Of a stretch of DNA of 31,954 nucleotides, positions 10,224 through 21,204 are shown in pieces. The stretch's first letter is position 1; every line of letters starts with the position of its first letter. The notes beneath the pieces are model-generated. The model worked only from the letters and a program-made list of their open reading frames with translations, had not been told where the DNA came from and did no database searches. Location: positions 1 to 31,954 of the forward strand of contig JADRCO010000517.1 in assembly GCA_021464525.1 (NCBI GenBank), in the 5' to 3' direction. The position numbers were made by a program, and so were the translations under genes. This stretch comes from Rhizophagus sp. LPA8_4_AMF. Taxonomy: Eukaryota; Glomeromycota; Glomeromycetes; Glomerales; Glomeraceae.

Positions 10224-11977
10224 AATCATTTATTATTATTATTATTTTTTATTATACTGTATTTCTTATTTGTGATTTTGTGATTTAACATATATTAATA
10301 AAGCTATCATATTAAACTTGGTAAAAAATGTTTTAAAATCTTTATATGGAAAGGATGAAAGAAATGGAAAGGACAAGAGAAAGAGAAAGAACGAATGAGG
10401 TGGGGAATAATATCATTCATATTCTATTTATCCACAAATTTCTTTTGTTACAACCGACAAAATAATAGACCATCATTTCCCGTCATAAAAATATGGTTGA
10501 GAATATGCATAGCGCCTCGCACAGTCTTGACTCTGGCCCATTAATTTTGAAATATACACTGTATTCCCGTAAAATATTAATTAAGTACGTTCACAATTCC
10601 TATATTTTAAATTAATTTCATGATTCTTCTAGCTAACGTACGATTACGCAAATATACAAGATACAATTTAGATACTGTACTGTACTTATTGTTTATGTCG
10701 AAGTTCCCGGTCATATTTCACGTAACTTCTATTAACCATCATTCGAACTCCTATTCTTCCTTTCATACAAACGATAATCGTTAAACCATTATGATTGAAT
10801 ATCTATTTCAAATTCAAACTCTAACTCTCTCGTGATAAGAACATCTTGGAGAAAAATCGTTCAGAATATTTTATGTGCTGTGGCGATAATATAGTATTGA
10901 TTAAAAGTTTTTATAAAATCGTGCATTTTAGGACCCAAAAATCATTCTACTCAATTATTTGCGATCAACGTTCCCTATAATTTGTGATACTCATCGATTA
11001 ATCAAATCAACTTAAATCATTCTTCGTACTTATGTTTTTGCATAAATTATATCTTTAATTATCCGTTATTTCAAAACATTCTACCTTTCTCTATCCTTCG
11101 CGTAAATTAGGTATAACACTTCCAAAAATACAGTATATTCCAATAATAATACTTAAGATGCGACATCAATTCCCAACGAAGAATATTTCTTAAGCTTTGA
11201 TTGATCAATAAACTTTGATTTTAAAGAATTCGTTTCTTTTTATTTATGCGTGTTGTGTCAAAAATAAAGTGATGTTGTCATCTTCCATAATTACGTTGTT
11301 TACCAATAGGACTCTTGCAATATTTGACTGAAAAAGAAACTACACAAGGGACGATGCCACAAGTAAAATATATAACAAAAAAATGTTAGCTTAGTCTCGG
11401 GATATATTGCCCTTGGAATTAAGGGTGGGCTTCCCGATGCGTTTATAGGTATACTGTATCACCGTATGTATGCATTAAAAAATTTGATTATATGAAAAGG
11501 TGAGTATGAACTCGTGAAAAGGAGTCTCTATAAGAAAAGTAAATGTAATGTACAGACCGATAAACAACAAATAAGATTCCGATCCTTAGTATCCATAAAT
11601 ATCTAGCCGGGGATGAAAGGATCATCGCTAAAATGCACATGTGACCTTATTACACTCCGATCGAGGTTTAAATTGGTTAAATTGATTTCAATATTACTAC
11701 TGGTAATTGACTCGGTACAGAAAAACTATGGCTTAGCCACCAACTCACCAATTTGGAGATGATATAGATATAAGAAAATTTCATATCACCATAAAAGCGA
11801 GAATTTTCTTTGACGGTCGTTACACAAGCAGCGCAATAACTTCAAAAAAAGATTTGTGTTTTAAGGTCTATTTTGTACGACAAATAAGGCGTTTCTGTTA
11901 AATTAAAATGGATAGATTTATCTCTATTTTTTCTCTCACCAGTTTGTATCAATAGCAGATAGTTTCAACAGAAAACG
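10224..11977. other. Intergenic region upstream of the TPR-SET gene
   Basis: No gene is seen in 1.75 kb. It has a GA-rich strip at about 10350-10405 and several TACTGTA/TACAGTA words (near 10675, 11144 and 11450). The last few hundred bases presumably hold the promoter of the SET gene. Confidence 0.5.
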
Positions 11978-14317
11978 ATGATGGATGAATTGTTGGCATG
12001 TTTTTTGAAAGAAAGAAAAAGCAGACAACTTTTGATAACAGAGTATGAAGAATGGTTGAATAATATTGAACGAATGAGTAGTGAAAAATTGAAGCATCTT
12101 ATCACAACTAATAACTTCGGATATAGACAAAATATTCAAAATACTATCAACCTTGAGTTAAATAATAGAATATCTATAGCAAATTTAGAAGTAGATAAAG
12201 TACATATCGGAAAATTTTTATTATGTCAAGTGATAAGCAGATGTGTTAAATTGAGTCCCCTTTTTACGCTCGTAGAAGATCCTGAGGGTAATGTTGAACG
12301 AATCGCTTTATATAATTGGGCTGAACAATCAGCTATTCCTGTAAAAGATCGGAAAAAAGTACTTTCCATTAATGAGGCATCAGAGTTTTTATCTATAGGT
12401 ACCAAACTAGTCATCAAAAATTCATATTACCAAATTGCTTCCAGTTTTAACGCTATAATTAATCCAAATGGTCCTAGTACTTTTATTGATTTTGACGCCA
12501 TTATTCGTTCAGATAATCCTAATGACGTTATTATTATAAATCAGGATAACGAGCTTCTTAACAATATAAATTGGACCAATAATCTGAAGCAGAAAATGAG
12601 AGAAGTCAATAAAAAATCAGCGGTTGATGATAAAATTTTGTCAGTCGATGACTTTCGTCAAAGTGGGAATAAATATTTTGTTTCAAATGATTATGCTGCG
12701 GCTGTTGATGAATATTCGAGTGGTATCAAACTAGATCCAAATAATGCCACATTACTTGCCAACCGTGCAGAGGCATATTTACGATTGAATCAATTTGATA
12801 AAGCTCTTAATGATGTGGAGATCGCTCTCATGAATGAACCTGATCATCTGAAAGCAGCTTTTCGCAAAGGTAAAGCTCTTTGTGGTCTTAAACGTTATCA
12901 AGAAGCCATCGTCGTACTTAAAGATTTGGATCTAAAGATGCAAACCAATATCGATAATTCGATTGCTTCAGTTAAGCAAAGTACTAAAAAATTATTAAAA
13001 CATGTGGAAATGTTGGATTCTGAAAGTCGGTATGGAAAATATGATTATATAAAGATTATTGACGAGTTTTGTGAGAAGGTTAAAATTAATCAAGAAAATG
13101 ATGATTGGGTCAGTGGAACAGGACCGAGATTAGACCATGCAGATTTCCTGATTGGTGATATCGAGGTTCGTCCTGTAAAAAAAAAAGGAAGAGGTTGGAT
13201 TGCTAAACGAGACATTCCTGAAGGTACTCTTTTAATAGCATCTAAAGCGTTCGAAATAGTATATGGCAACGAGGTTCCCTTAAGCTACAGAAGCATTGAT
13301 TTTACATCAAAAACCATGATTACAGCTACACATTCAGAATTAGTGGCCCGTATTGCTCAAAAACTTATAGCAGAACCAAATCTTTGTCAAGAAGTATATA
13401 AGCTTTATGCTGGTCCAGAAATTGAAAATCTTGGTGAAAATTTAGTTGATGTGAGGAAAATTGAAAAAATTATTAAATACAATTTTTTTGAAACAAAGGA
13501 TCAATGGGGTATTATGAATTCCACAAAAGAAAACAGTCGATTAACTAAAGATTCCGGAGCTGGGTTATGGATCATGCCATCTTTTTTCAATCACTCATGT
13601 GTTGATACAAATGTTGAACAGTTGATTATTGGAGATATGATCTTTATAAGAACTTGTCGGCCTATTTTAAGTGGCAAGGAGCTAGTTCTTAGTTATTGTA
13701 GTCCAATGGATTCATATGAAGAACGATCTAATAGTATTAGATTACATGGTATAAAAATTTGTTCATGTCGACTTTGCAACTTGGAAAGATCTGAACCAAA
13801 AAAAGTCAAACTTCGGCAAGCCGAAATTCTTAAAACTTATGAGAATACTCTCGGACCTCAAGTGAAAACATCACTTTTTAGCACCGGTAATTTTAATTCT
13901 TCTCTCATAAAAGAATTAATAAAGTTGATTGACGAATTAAAAGATCTGCGAAAAGAACATCCGGATCTAGAATTTCAGTCATTTAATATAAAGGCTGACT
14001 TGGCTGCAGCTTATGTTAGAGATGGAGATCTCCGCCGATCTCTTCCTGTATCGATTGAGATATATAAATTTGTGAAATCAGCACAAGTGCCACAATTCGC
14101 TAGTAATGCTGCCTATCAAGTTGCATCCCGCTACGCTAGACTCGATAAAATGAAAGAAGCCAAGGGATGGTGGGATGTGGCTCTAAAAGAATTGGCAGAG
14201 CCTATAAGAGGAAAATTTACTGAAGAAGGGACCAAATGGAGAAAGGAAGCAAGATATTTAGCAGAAAAACTATCACCAAAAATGGTTTCTGGTGCTAAAA
14301 ATAAAGGACTCTTTTAA
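11978..14317 (+). CDS. TPR and SET domain protein (SMYD/Set5-like), 779 aa
   Basis: Single open frame. Residues 1-210 are a mixed N-terminal region typical of the fungal TPR-SET family. Residues about 223-322 hold tandem tetratricopeptide repeats (GNKYFVSNDYAAAVDEYSSG, then LLANRAEAYLRL). The SET domain starts near 394 (GRGWIAKRDIPEGTLLI), is split by an insert as in SMYD proteins, and ends with the NHSC motif at 538-541, IRTCRPILSGKEL and SYC at 572-574. A post-SET cysteine cluster CSCRLC lies at 595-600. The residues expected to bind S-adenosylmethionine and shape the lysine channel are present, so a protein lysine methyltransferase is likely. Histone or non-histone substrate cannot be told. 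The C-terminal 150 residues are helical. The first of two adjacent ATGs was chosen; the second (11981) is equally possible. Codon use is less A/T-extreme than in the F-box gene. Confidence 0.92.
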   Translation: MMDELLACFLKERKSRQLLITEYEEWLNNIERMSSEKLKHLITTNNFGYRQNIQNTINLELNNRISIANLEVDKVHIGKFLLCQVISRCVKLSPLFTLVEDPEGNVERIALYNWAEQSAIPVKDRKKVLSINEASEFLSIGTKLVIKNSYYQIASSFNAIINPNGPSTFIDFDAIIRSDNPNDVIIINQDNELLNNINWTNNLKQKMREVNKKSAVDDKILSVDDFRQSGNKYFVSNDYAAAVDEYSSGIKLDPNNATLLANRAEAYLRLNQFDKALNDVEIALMNEPDHLKAAFRKGKALCGLKRYQEAIVVLKDLDLKMQTNIDNSIASVKQSTKKLLKHVEMLDSESRYGKYDYIKIIDEFCEKVKINQENDDWVSGTGPRLDHADFLIGDIEVRPVKKKGRGWIAKRDIPEGTLLIASKAFEIVYGNEVPLSYRSIDFTSKTMITATHSELVARIAQKLIAEPNLCQEVYKLYAGPEIENLGENLVDVRKIEKIIKYNFFETKDQWGIMNSTKENSRLTKDSGAGLWIMPSFFNHSCVDTNVEQLIIGDMIFIRTCRPILSGKELVLSYCSPMDSYEERSNSIRLHGIKICSCRLCNLERSEPKKVKLRQAEILKTYENTLGPQVKTSLFSTGNFNSSLIKELIKLIDELKDLRKEHPDLEFQSFNIKADLAAAYVRDGDLRRSLPVSIEIYKFVKSAQVPQFASNAAYQVASRYARLDKMKEAKGWWDVALKELAEPIRGKFTEEGTKWRKEARYLAEKLSPKMVSGAKNKGLF

Positions 14318-15059
14318 GGAATAACACATGAATTACTTTTTATGATCCGTCATAATTTCTAAAGAATGTATGATATTTAAATTAAATAAAATTATTTATA
14401 AATTCTGGAGTTTTTTATATAACAAATGATAACTTAGTGGAGGTAATTAATTCATATTTAACTAAAAATCCGCACAATCGCGTCTTTTAGGGTTATTGTA
14501 AATTAGAATCAATAATGGAAAGTGTACCGCCCGATCTACTTACTGTATACATACAGTATATTAATAACTTATTGTCCGAAGCGTAGCGTAGGACTCTACA
14601 GTACACCCCATATCATAACAATCTCGAGTTGTATATACTGTTTCTTTTTTATTGATCAATTCCAACTTTTTATAAAATTGTATTTTTTTTAAAACAAGAA
14701 TAATTTACAATTTTATAGATCATTTTTCAATTTTTAAGGCCAATATTATTACTAAACTTTAACTTTTATTCAACAAAGATAATAAATTAGTTGACGTACA
14801 TCATGTGATCTAACTATTAAATATTTTTTTATTCAAATATTTTTACTTTACAATTCGATATGAAATTACGCCTTCGCGTAACTAATGCATTCACATATCA
14901 GTATTTTTTCAATAAACTATTACACGTGTTAAATCACCGACAATTTGATTACAAAATTGATTAATTACTTAATACTCACTTATGACTCTCAAGTCTAGTC
15001 ATACGGTATAAAAGGAAAATTTTTATTTTTTTATTTTTTCCTCTTATAAATTATTGAAA

Positions 15060-15175
15060 AGGTGAGAGCATTCCCCTACACTCAGCCGGTCTCCTGGCCT
15101 CGTGCTTCAGTGCTCATCAGCGGGTTTATGAGACGCGGATGCCTTTCGGGGGTGTTAGACGTCCCATTTTATTCA
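15060..15175. repeat. GC-rich island of unknown nature, possible retroelement or SINE-like piece
   Basis: A block of about 115 bp stands out from its AT-rich surroundings by its GC content. It can form short hairpins, such as CTCAT...ATGAG around 15113-15132. No tRNA fold, B-box or open reading frame is evident. The minus strand contains CTGATGAG, but without the other parts of a hammerhead core. It may be the conserved part of a dispersed element. Confidence 0.4.
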
Positions 15176-17280
15176 CAGCTTAGTAAAACTAAAATTAAAA
15201 AAACTGATGCATTAAGTTCTTAACTGAATTTTGGAGGTGTTAACTTGATATTAGTTATTATTTATTTAGTTTTTTTTATTAATTGCTTTAGCGATGATAA
15301 TTAGTTAGATAAACTTTAGGTAAACCTAACTAAAATCGTCAGGGTTTTAACCTGATGGTTGTTACTTATCTAAAATTCTTTTCTTACTAATAACTGAAAA
15401 AAACTTGAATAAATTTAATTAATATCAATCAACCCTTTCTAATCAGTTTCTAAAAATAATGATTAAATTTTTTTATTTTATGGAAGTAACCTTTTTTTTG
15501 ATATAGGTCTGCCGATTCTGGAGGTAGAATTGGCTATGAACCTTCCTTGTTCAAAAAAAGCTTTTTCTTCCTAGCTAATAACTGTGTATATAATTGGTTT
15601 GATATTATTCATATACATTATATATTAATATATAATTAATATGTCATTTTTTCTTTTCTTGTTAAAATAATCTAGAACGTCTTCTGAAAATTTTTCGATA
15701 TAAAAGATATGAACTTAAATAATGAAAGAAACATAGGATCCGTATAAAGAATGGGGAAGATGGGGAGTCAAAAGGAGTTGGAATTATACCAATTTTTAAT
15801 GTGTTTATTTATTTATTTTTTCGTTTCATGTTTTTTTTTTATTTCTCTATTTTTTAGCTTCAGTTTACCTAAGAAATATGATAATTAAATTTTTTTATAA
15901 ATTAAATTTGAATATAAATATAAAATCGTTAAATTAATTTGAATGAACAAAGTAAAATCATTATTCGCGTGACGACTTATCGAAATTAATTACGAAGATT
16001 TGATTACACCAAATTTATATCTTTCGTTACATCTAGAAAGTTGCAAAAATTATTTTAGCAATGATCTGAATTCGTGTGAACATCATTCGAAGAATACCTG
16101 AAGTTAATCATCTTAGTTAAATCAATGCAGAATGGAAAAGTATCACGAAGAATTAAAAAAAAAATTTAACAAATTTTTATTCGAGTTTATCTTATAAGTA
16201 ATAAATTTATTCAAAGCTATTTAACTTAAAAATTTATATTTATTCCCAAGAATTCAAAAAATTATACTGAAAATATTTTAATAATAATTGCAAAGCATAA
16301 ATATTCATTGAAATATTTATATATGAAGATACATATTAGAAAAGATTTTATCATATTAAGTATATTAAGTTCATATAATCAAAATTGCATTTGGTATAGA
16401 CGCACTTAATGACATTCAATTTATACTAATATTAACTACTGATACAAATTACGTGTGCGAATACATTCACTTGTACTACAGTATACAAGTCCACATTTTT
16501 GTATCTCCTGCTTATTAATACCTTCCTTTATGTGCTATCCGTGGCATCCTCAGAACCTTCAAATAGTATTATTCCCCAAGCTATTTTACAGACACCATCG
16601 CGCATCAAATCGAATTCTAATATCCTTAATATTGACTGTATTGCCTTAAGGGCATAATTCTAATAATTCTTTCTCAATATACTGTAGCAATTTATTGAAT
16701 CCTCTCGTCATAAAAACTGAGTTAAGGAAGTGTGAATTAATCTGTTATTTCAAGAAGATAGTCAAATGGAAACTCGATAATATATACACTACGTACCTTT
16801 TCGCGTAATTAAATATAGTTTCCTCACAAGCTAAAATGTATTATCTATAAAATTAACGTTCAGAATTTAGTAAAGCTGTAAAAGCGCCGCGACTTTTCCT
16901 TTTTAGGCGTCTTTATATACACTCTTACAACCCTTATTACACTAATATCTGGGAGAATACTTACGCTATATATTGGACTCCTCTGACTCCTTGTACGCAA
17001 AATTTTGCCAAAACTCTGAGATAATCTGCGATCTGTTTTTAGCCTACATAATCAGTACTGCTCTTAAATAGAAAGATCAATTCAAAAAAGCTCAGTACAA
17101 ATGTATCTAAATTTTGCTTGTAAGTGATTAGAAAATGAGGATTCTAACATTTTACAATACCATTTTGAAAATAAACAACTTAATCAACGATCTTCATGGC
17201 CAAACATTGTTCATTAATGTTCGCTGATATATATTGTTGAATGTATGCTTGCAAACTTTGGCTTTATGATGTAGTATTTT

Positions 17281-17605
17281 TTAGTTTCCTTTCATATAGT
17301 CTCGGAAGTAGCATTTTATCTGATGGATAACAAAAATTACAAAAAATTACTCAGATAGCACTTATAAAGAAAAAGAGATTCATAAAGGTTAACTTACACC
17401 ATCATTGAATTCCATATTCATAATCCAAGGTGGACATTGAAGAACAGTAATATTCCTGGGTTCGTCAACATCATTTATCGTTACCCAGTGTCCCATCACC
17501 TTTCATCGCACATGCAGTTAGCGTCCTTTGCCTTGGATATTTACCGAATTTAACATAGATGTTGGCCAAATTTCTAATCAGAGAAGGAAGATCTCGTCTC
17601 GGAAA
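17281..17605 (-). pseudogene. Possible decayed spliced gene, last exons only
   Basis: On the minus strand a frame at 17605-17471 reads LPSLIRNLANIYVKFGKYP and then TACAMKGDG. A one-base frame change near 17490 leads to HWVTINDVDEPRNITVLQC and PPWIMNMEFNDG, which ends at a good donor (GTAAGT, 17397-17392). A 78-nt intron, the size usual in this window, ends at an AG (17321-17320), and a final 13-codon exon (17319-17281) reads IKCYFRDYMKGN and stops. The amino acid composition looks coding. I do not recognise the family. The frame change suggests a pseudogene, an assembly error, or a short gene starting at the ATG at 17496. Confidence 0.35.
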
Positions 17606-18098
17606 TCATACCCTGTTAATTAGTATATCCTTGCACCTACTTTCCTCGGAATGTATTGAGTAACGGCGTAAGGTTAAGCCATAAGAACATAGGTATTTAC
17701 GCAGACTAATTCTTTATGCTAAATAACTTCTGTAAATAATAAGAGGTCATTAACTTTTCAAGCGGTTGATAACGGTAAAATCTACTTTGAAATCTCAGTA
17801 TGCCAATACGAAGTCGGTAATAACGTGTCAAATCAATGTTCGAGATAAATATATTTACCTAGTTCGTTTTTTAAATGTTTTTTTGCTGAAGTTAATAAAC
17901 AGTGTTCAAACAAAGTCAATAAATCCCAGAAATGCATAATTAATACTTCACCTGGCTTTCTCCTCAATCAACTTGTTTCTCTGCATAAAATGCCAGTCTG
18001 ATCTCCATAAAAGATATAATTTTCTTCGACCCTTTATCATTCCTATACACGATAAAAGTGACGATTAATTTGTCTTGCGTGTGTAAAAGAAACTTAAA

Positions 18099-18383
18099 TC
18101 AACCTGAAACAACGACAAGTACGCATTGCCAATGCGCAACCAGAAAGTTAGTTTGTGACGGTACAAAGCAAGTGTTGCAGTGCACACTAAACATGGTATG
18201 CTCACCGACAAGTACGCAACCTCTCTCATTACTAGTACATAACCAGCAAGGTAGTTGGGACGGTGTAACGCAACCAGTCAATTCAAAATTTTGTTCGTAA
18301 CTTCTGCCGATTTCAAACGTTTCGGTATAGGACTTATGGATAGTTTTTATTTCACATTTATAACGAAGGTTTCTCCGCTCCAC
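18099..18383 (-). other. Open frame with an internal duplication, coding status uncertain
   Basis: The minus frame has no nearby ATG (it begins at a GTG) but shows a doubled motif: GCVTPSQLPCWL...GCVLVGEHT followed by TCFVPSQTNFLV...QCVLVVVSG. The DNA shows the same duplication (GACAAGTACGCA and AACCAGMAAG words occur twice, about 95-125 bp apart). The plus strand is also open over much of this stretch. It may be an exon of an unrecognised gene or a non-coding tandem duplication. Confidence 0.25.
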
Positions 18384-18849
18384 TACTAAATTTTTTTCGC
18401 GTGAACAAAATGAAAGTTGATCTATGTTCTGTCAGAACTAAACCTTTAAATATTTGCGTCACTATAATTTGTAGAACATTAAGCACATCAAATTGATTGG
18501 TTCAGATTCGCGTCTTAATTGAATTATATTTTTTTTTCTCTTGATCAAATATTATATGGATTTGTACAATAAAATGAAAATAAAAATAAAACAAAAAGTG
18601 TAAAAAATATTTTCGCAGAAAATAAATTTACTATTTTAAATTTTAATATACAGGAAAAAAAAAATTAAAAAAAAATTACAAGTATGTTTTTTAACAATTC
18701 CTCTAAAAAAAAAAAAAAAAGGAAAAAAAAAAGAGGAAGAAAAAAAATTATTCAACCATTTTATTCCCTCCCTCATTTATTATATAATATTGTTCTACAG
18801 TAAGTTAATATCTATACAAGAATTAATTCTATTTTTTCCTTTTTAATAA

Positions 18850-21204
18850 CTACCTCCTTTCTCGATAATCACCGTAATTATAATCATTACTACGTGTACT
18901 GATTAATCCGCTTCTGGTATAACTACTTCTACTACTCATGGTATTATTAGTAGTAGTGGTCGTATTAGAAGAATTTCTATTTCTTCTACCACTACCAATT
19001 CTTCTTATTCTGTCAACAAAACTTCCAGATCTAGAAATCGTAGGATTAGAGCTATCTCTTCTGTCGCTATTATTAAAATCACTGCCGGGAGTAATAATTG
19101 TAGAATCATTATTATGTGGGCTATTTCTATTTGAATCATTGATATTTAATTGAGTAGGTGAAGGATTATTAAAAGGAGGAGAATACGAAGGACCACTAAA
19201 CGGTGGAGAGTGTGAAGGAGGGGAATATGAAGTATTAAATGGGGGAGTATACGAAGGATTATAAAATGGAGGAGTATGTGAAGGATTATTAGGAGGAGGA
19301 AAATATGAAGGATTATTATAAGGTGGTGAATATGAAGGATTATTATAAGTAGGTGAATATGAAGGATTATTATAAGTAGGTGAATATGAAGGAGCATTCA
19401 TGTTAGCATTTGAAGAATGATAAAAAGGAACAGGTGGCTGATCATATTCATTATAAGGTGATATAGGATCTTGATGTGGATAATATACTTGTTGAGGAAT
19501 GAAACCCTGTTGTGGGACCACACCGGAATATACATTATTTTGTACTATTTGTGGTTGATTAGGTGAATACCGTTGTTGTAATGGAATGTCATAATCAATA
19601 TATTCGTTATATACATTATTATTATTATAACCACCGCTACCGCTACCACGACCACTACCAGAACCATAACCATTATTACTGCTATAATTACTATAAGTTT
19701 GGTAATATTGTTGTCCACTCCCTCTTCGAACTTTTTTATTCATTTGAGCCATTTGAGGTGATTGTCTATCATAATACATGCCATCACTTTCCCTACCGCC
19801 TCTATTATAAGAACTAGTTTGACTAGTATTAATCGAATCCGTAAGTGAAAATTGTGCCGAATTTTGAGAATTTTGAGTATTTTGATTATCTTGAATATTA
19901 TCTTGAGATAGAAAATGGTCACTACCAGGAGTAATAATAGCAGAACTCGTATCATTAGTTTTATCATCATCTTTTTCTTTTTCGTTCTTTTTCTTTTTTC
20001 TTTTATAGAAACATATAAAGGCAATAAGCATAACGACTAAAATTACAAATCCTGCTACTGAACCAACGATAATTATGATAAGAGTATATGATGTGCTTGG
20101 TGGTTTTGGAGGTTCAAAAGTATCTACCCAAGTAAAATTTCTTGTATCTAATAAATATAATCCTGATGAAGTTTCTAATGGGTTTATTAAAGAATTAGTT
20201 ATATTACCAAATGTCATAATCATATAGTCTCCGATCACGATAGATGTAAAATATATAAGTGGAGGCGGTTCTTTTTCAGATATTTTAGAAGTTTGTGGTA
20301 TAGACCAACGAAATATTCCTTTTTTCGTATCTAAGACGGCTAAAACGGGTGTAGCGGATATCCAAGTTTCATTATTTACCCCACCATCAGTTACTCCACC
20401 ATAAATTATTATTTTTTCGTCACGAGTTAAAGCAGCTTGATGACCCCTTCTTGAACCAATTTGATCTCCATCAGCTTGTGTAATACCCCATAAAGAATGT
20501 TTAGTATCAAATATTGATAATTGACTCATGTTAACATAAGCAGGTAAACCTTTATCATTAATTTCCCATCCTCCAATATAAACTATCATACCATTATTTA
20601 ATAGTGTAGCCGTATAATCACTACGTCGACGTGGTGTAGTGAAATCATCAGCTGAAATATTTAAACTCCATCTTAAATTAATTGAATCAAATATATTCAT
20701 ATCTTTAAATACATTATATTCATCTTGACCACCAAATAAATATGCTTCACCATTCTTATCAACAGGAATTTGCATTTTTCTTCTTAATGATGGAACAACT
20801 CCAATAGGTGGTATATTCCATGATTGAGTTCTCGTATCAAATAAATAAATTATATTATCATAAATGAGAGAAAAATTTGTTGGATTTTTTCTTTCACCTC
20901 CATAAAGAAATATTTGATCTTTTGAATTACCTCCCACGAATGATTGTGCGTGTGATATTCCTACTGGAATAGGTGATTGTACGATTGTCCATGGTGCATT
21001 ATCTATTCTGAATGGTTTTGAAACATCTAAATAAAATGTTTGTGTGAATAAACTATTATTTTCTGAACCTGAACCTAAACCTCCAAAGAAATATAATTTT
21101 GTACCAACTAATGCACTTGAATGTCCATATCTTGGTTCAGGTACAAGTGGTTCAACAGGTGTTATAACTAAACTTATTATGAATAAATATATGTATAGTT
21201 CCAT
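18850..21204 (-). CDS. Kelch-repeat single-pass membrane protein, 784 aa
   Basis: Single exon. A signal peptide occupies residues 1-19. Residues 22-365 form Kelch blades with the usual paired glycines: YFFGGLG (38), FLYGGE (99), YLFGGQ (156), VYIGGW (208) and IIYGGV (266), probably a six-bladed propeller facing the outside. One transmembrane helix spans 374-400 and is followed by the basic stop-transfer KRKKKK. The cytoplasmic tail of about 380 residues is low in complexity: Asn/Ser/Gln-rich, a Gly-Ser run (513-525), a run of NNPSYSPxY units (605-682), and Ser/Arg-rich at the end. The motif IITPGSD occurs twice (423-429 and 703-709). The layout is that of a surface receptor or cell-polarity protein. 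Ligand and partner are unknown. Related Kelch-TM proteins are numerous in Rhizophagus. Confidence 0.9.
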   Translation of the reverse strand: MELYIYLFIISLVITPVEPLVPEPRYGHSSALVGTKLYFFGGLGSGSENNSLFTQTFYLDVSKPFRIDNAPWTIVQSPIPVGISHAQSFVGGNSKDQIFLYGGERKNPTNFSLIYDNIIYLFDTRTQSWNIPPIGVVPSLRRKMQIPVDKNGEAYLFGGQDEYNVFKDMNIFDSINLRWSLNISADDFTTPRRRSDYTATLLNNGMIVYIGGWEINDKGLPAYVNMSQLSIFDTKHSLWGITQADGDQIGSRRGHQAALTRDEKIIIYGGVTDGGVNNETWISATPVLAVLDTKKGIFRWSIPQTSKISEKEPPPLIYFTSIVIGDYMIMTFGNITNSLINPLETSSGLYLLDTRNFTWVDTFEPPKPPSTSYTLIIIIVGSVAGFVILVVMLIAFICFYKRKKKKNEKEKDDDKTNDTSSAIITPGSDHFLSQDNIQDNQNTQNSQNSAQFSLTDSINTSQTSSYNRGGRESDGMYYDRQSPQMAQMNKKVRRGSGQQYYQTYSNYSSNNGYGSGSGRGSGSGGYNNNNVYNEYIDYDIPLQQRYSPNQPQIVQNNVYSGVVPQQGFIPQQVYYPHQDPISPYNEYDQPPVPFYHSSNANMNAPSYSPTYNNPSYSPTYNNPSYSPPYNNPSYFPPPNNPSHTPPFYNPSYTPPFNTSYSPPSHSPPFSGPSYSPPFNNPSPTQLNINDSNRNSPHNNDSTIITPGSDFNNSDRRDSSNPTISRSGSFVDRIRRIGSGRRNRNSSNTTTTTNNTMSSRSSYTRSGLISTRSNDYNYGDYRERR

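Larger units (their letters stand above)
14318..18849. other. Long intergenic region (4.5 kb) with repeats and a possible decayed gene
   Basis: An AAATAAAAT sequence near 14383 is a plausible polyadenylation signal for the SET gene. The region also holds the GTCC...GGACT motif (14574), the GC-rich island at 15060-15175, a segment at 15280-15370 with small hairpins, a candidate spliced fragment on the minus strand (17281-17605), an open frame with an internal duplication (18099-18383), and A-rich runs at 18655-18750. Composition from about 16400 to 18500 is less A/T-extreme than elsewhere. Confidence 0.5.

Noticed and set aside
15105-15125. CTGATGAG on the minus strand as a hammerhead ribozyme core
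   Set aside because: No GAAA box follows with a complementary stem II, and no stem III can be drawn, so the core is incomplete.
16455-16649. 64-codon plus-strand open frame
   Set aside because: Short, without ATG context, family or splice sites that extend it.
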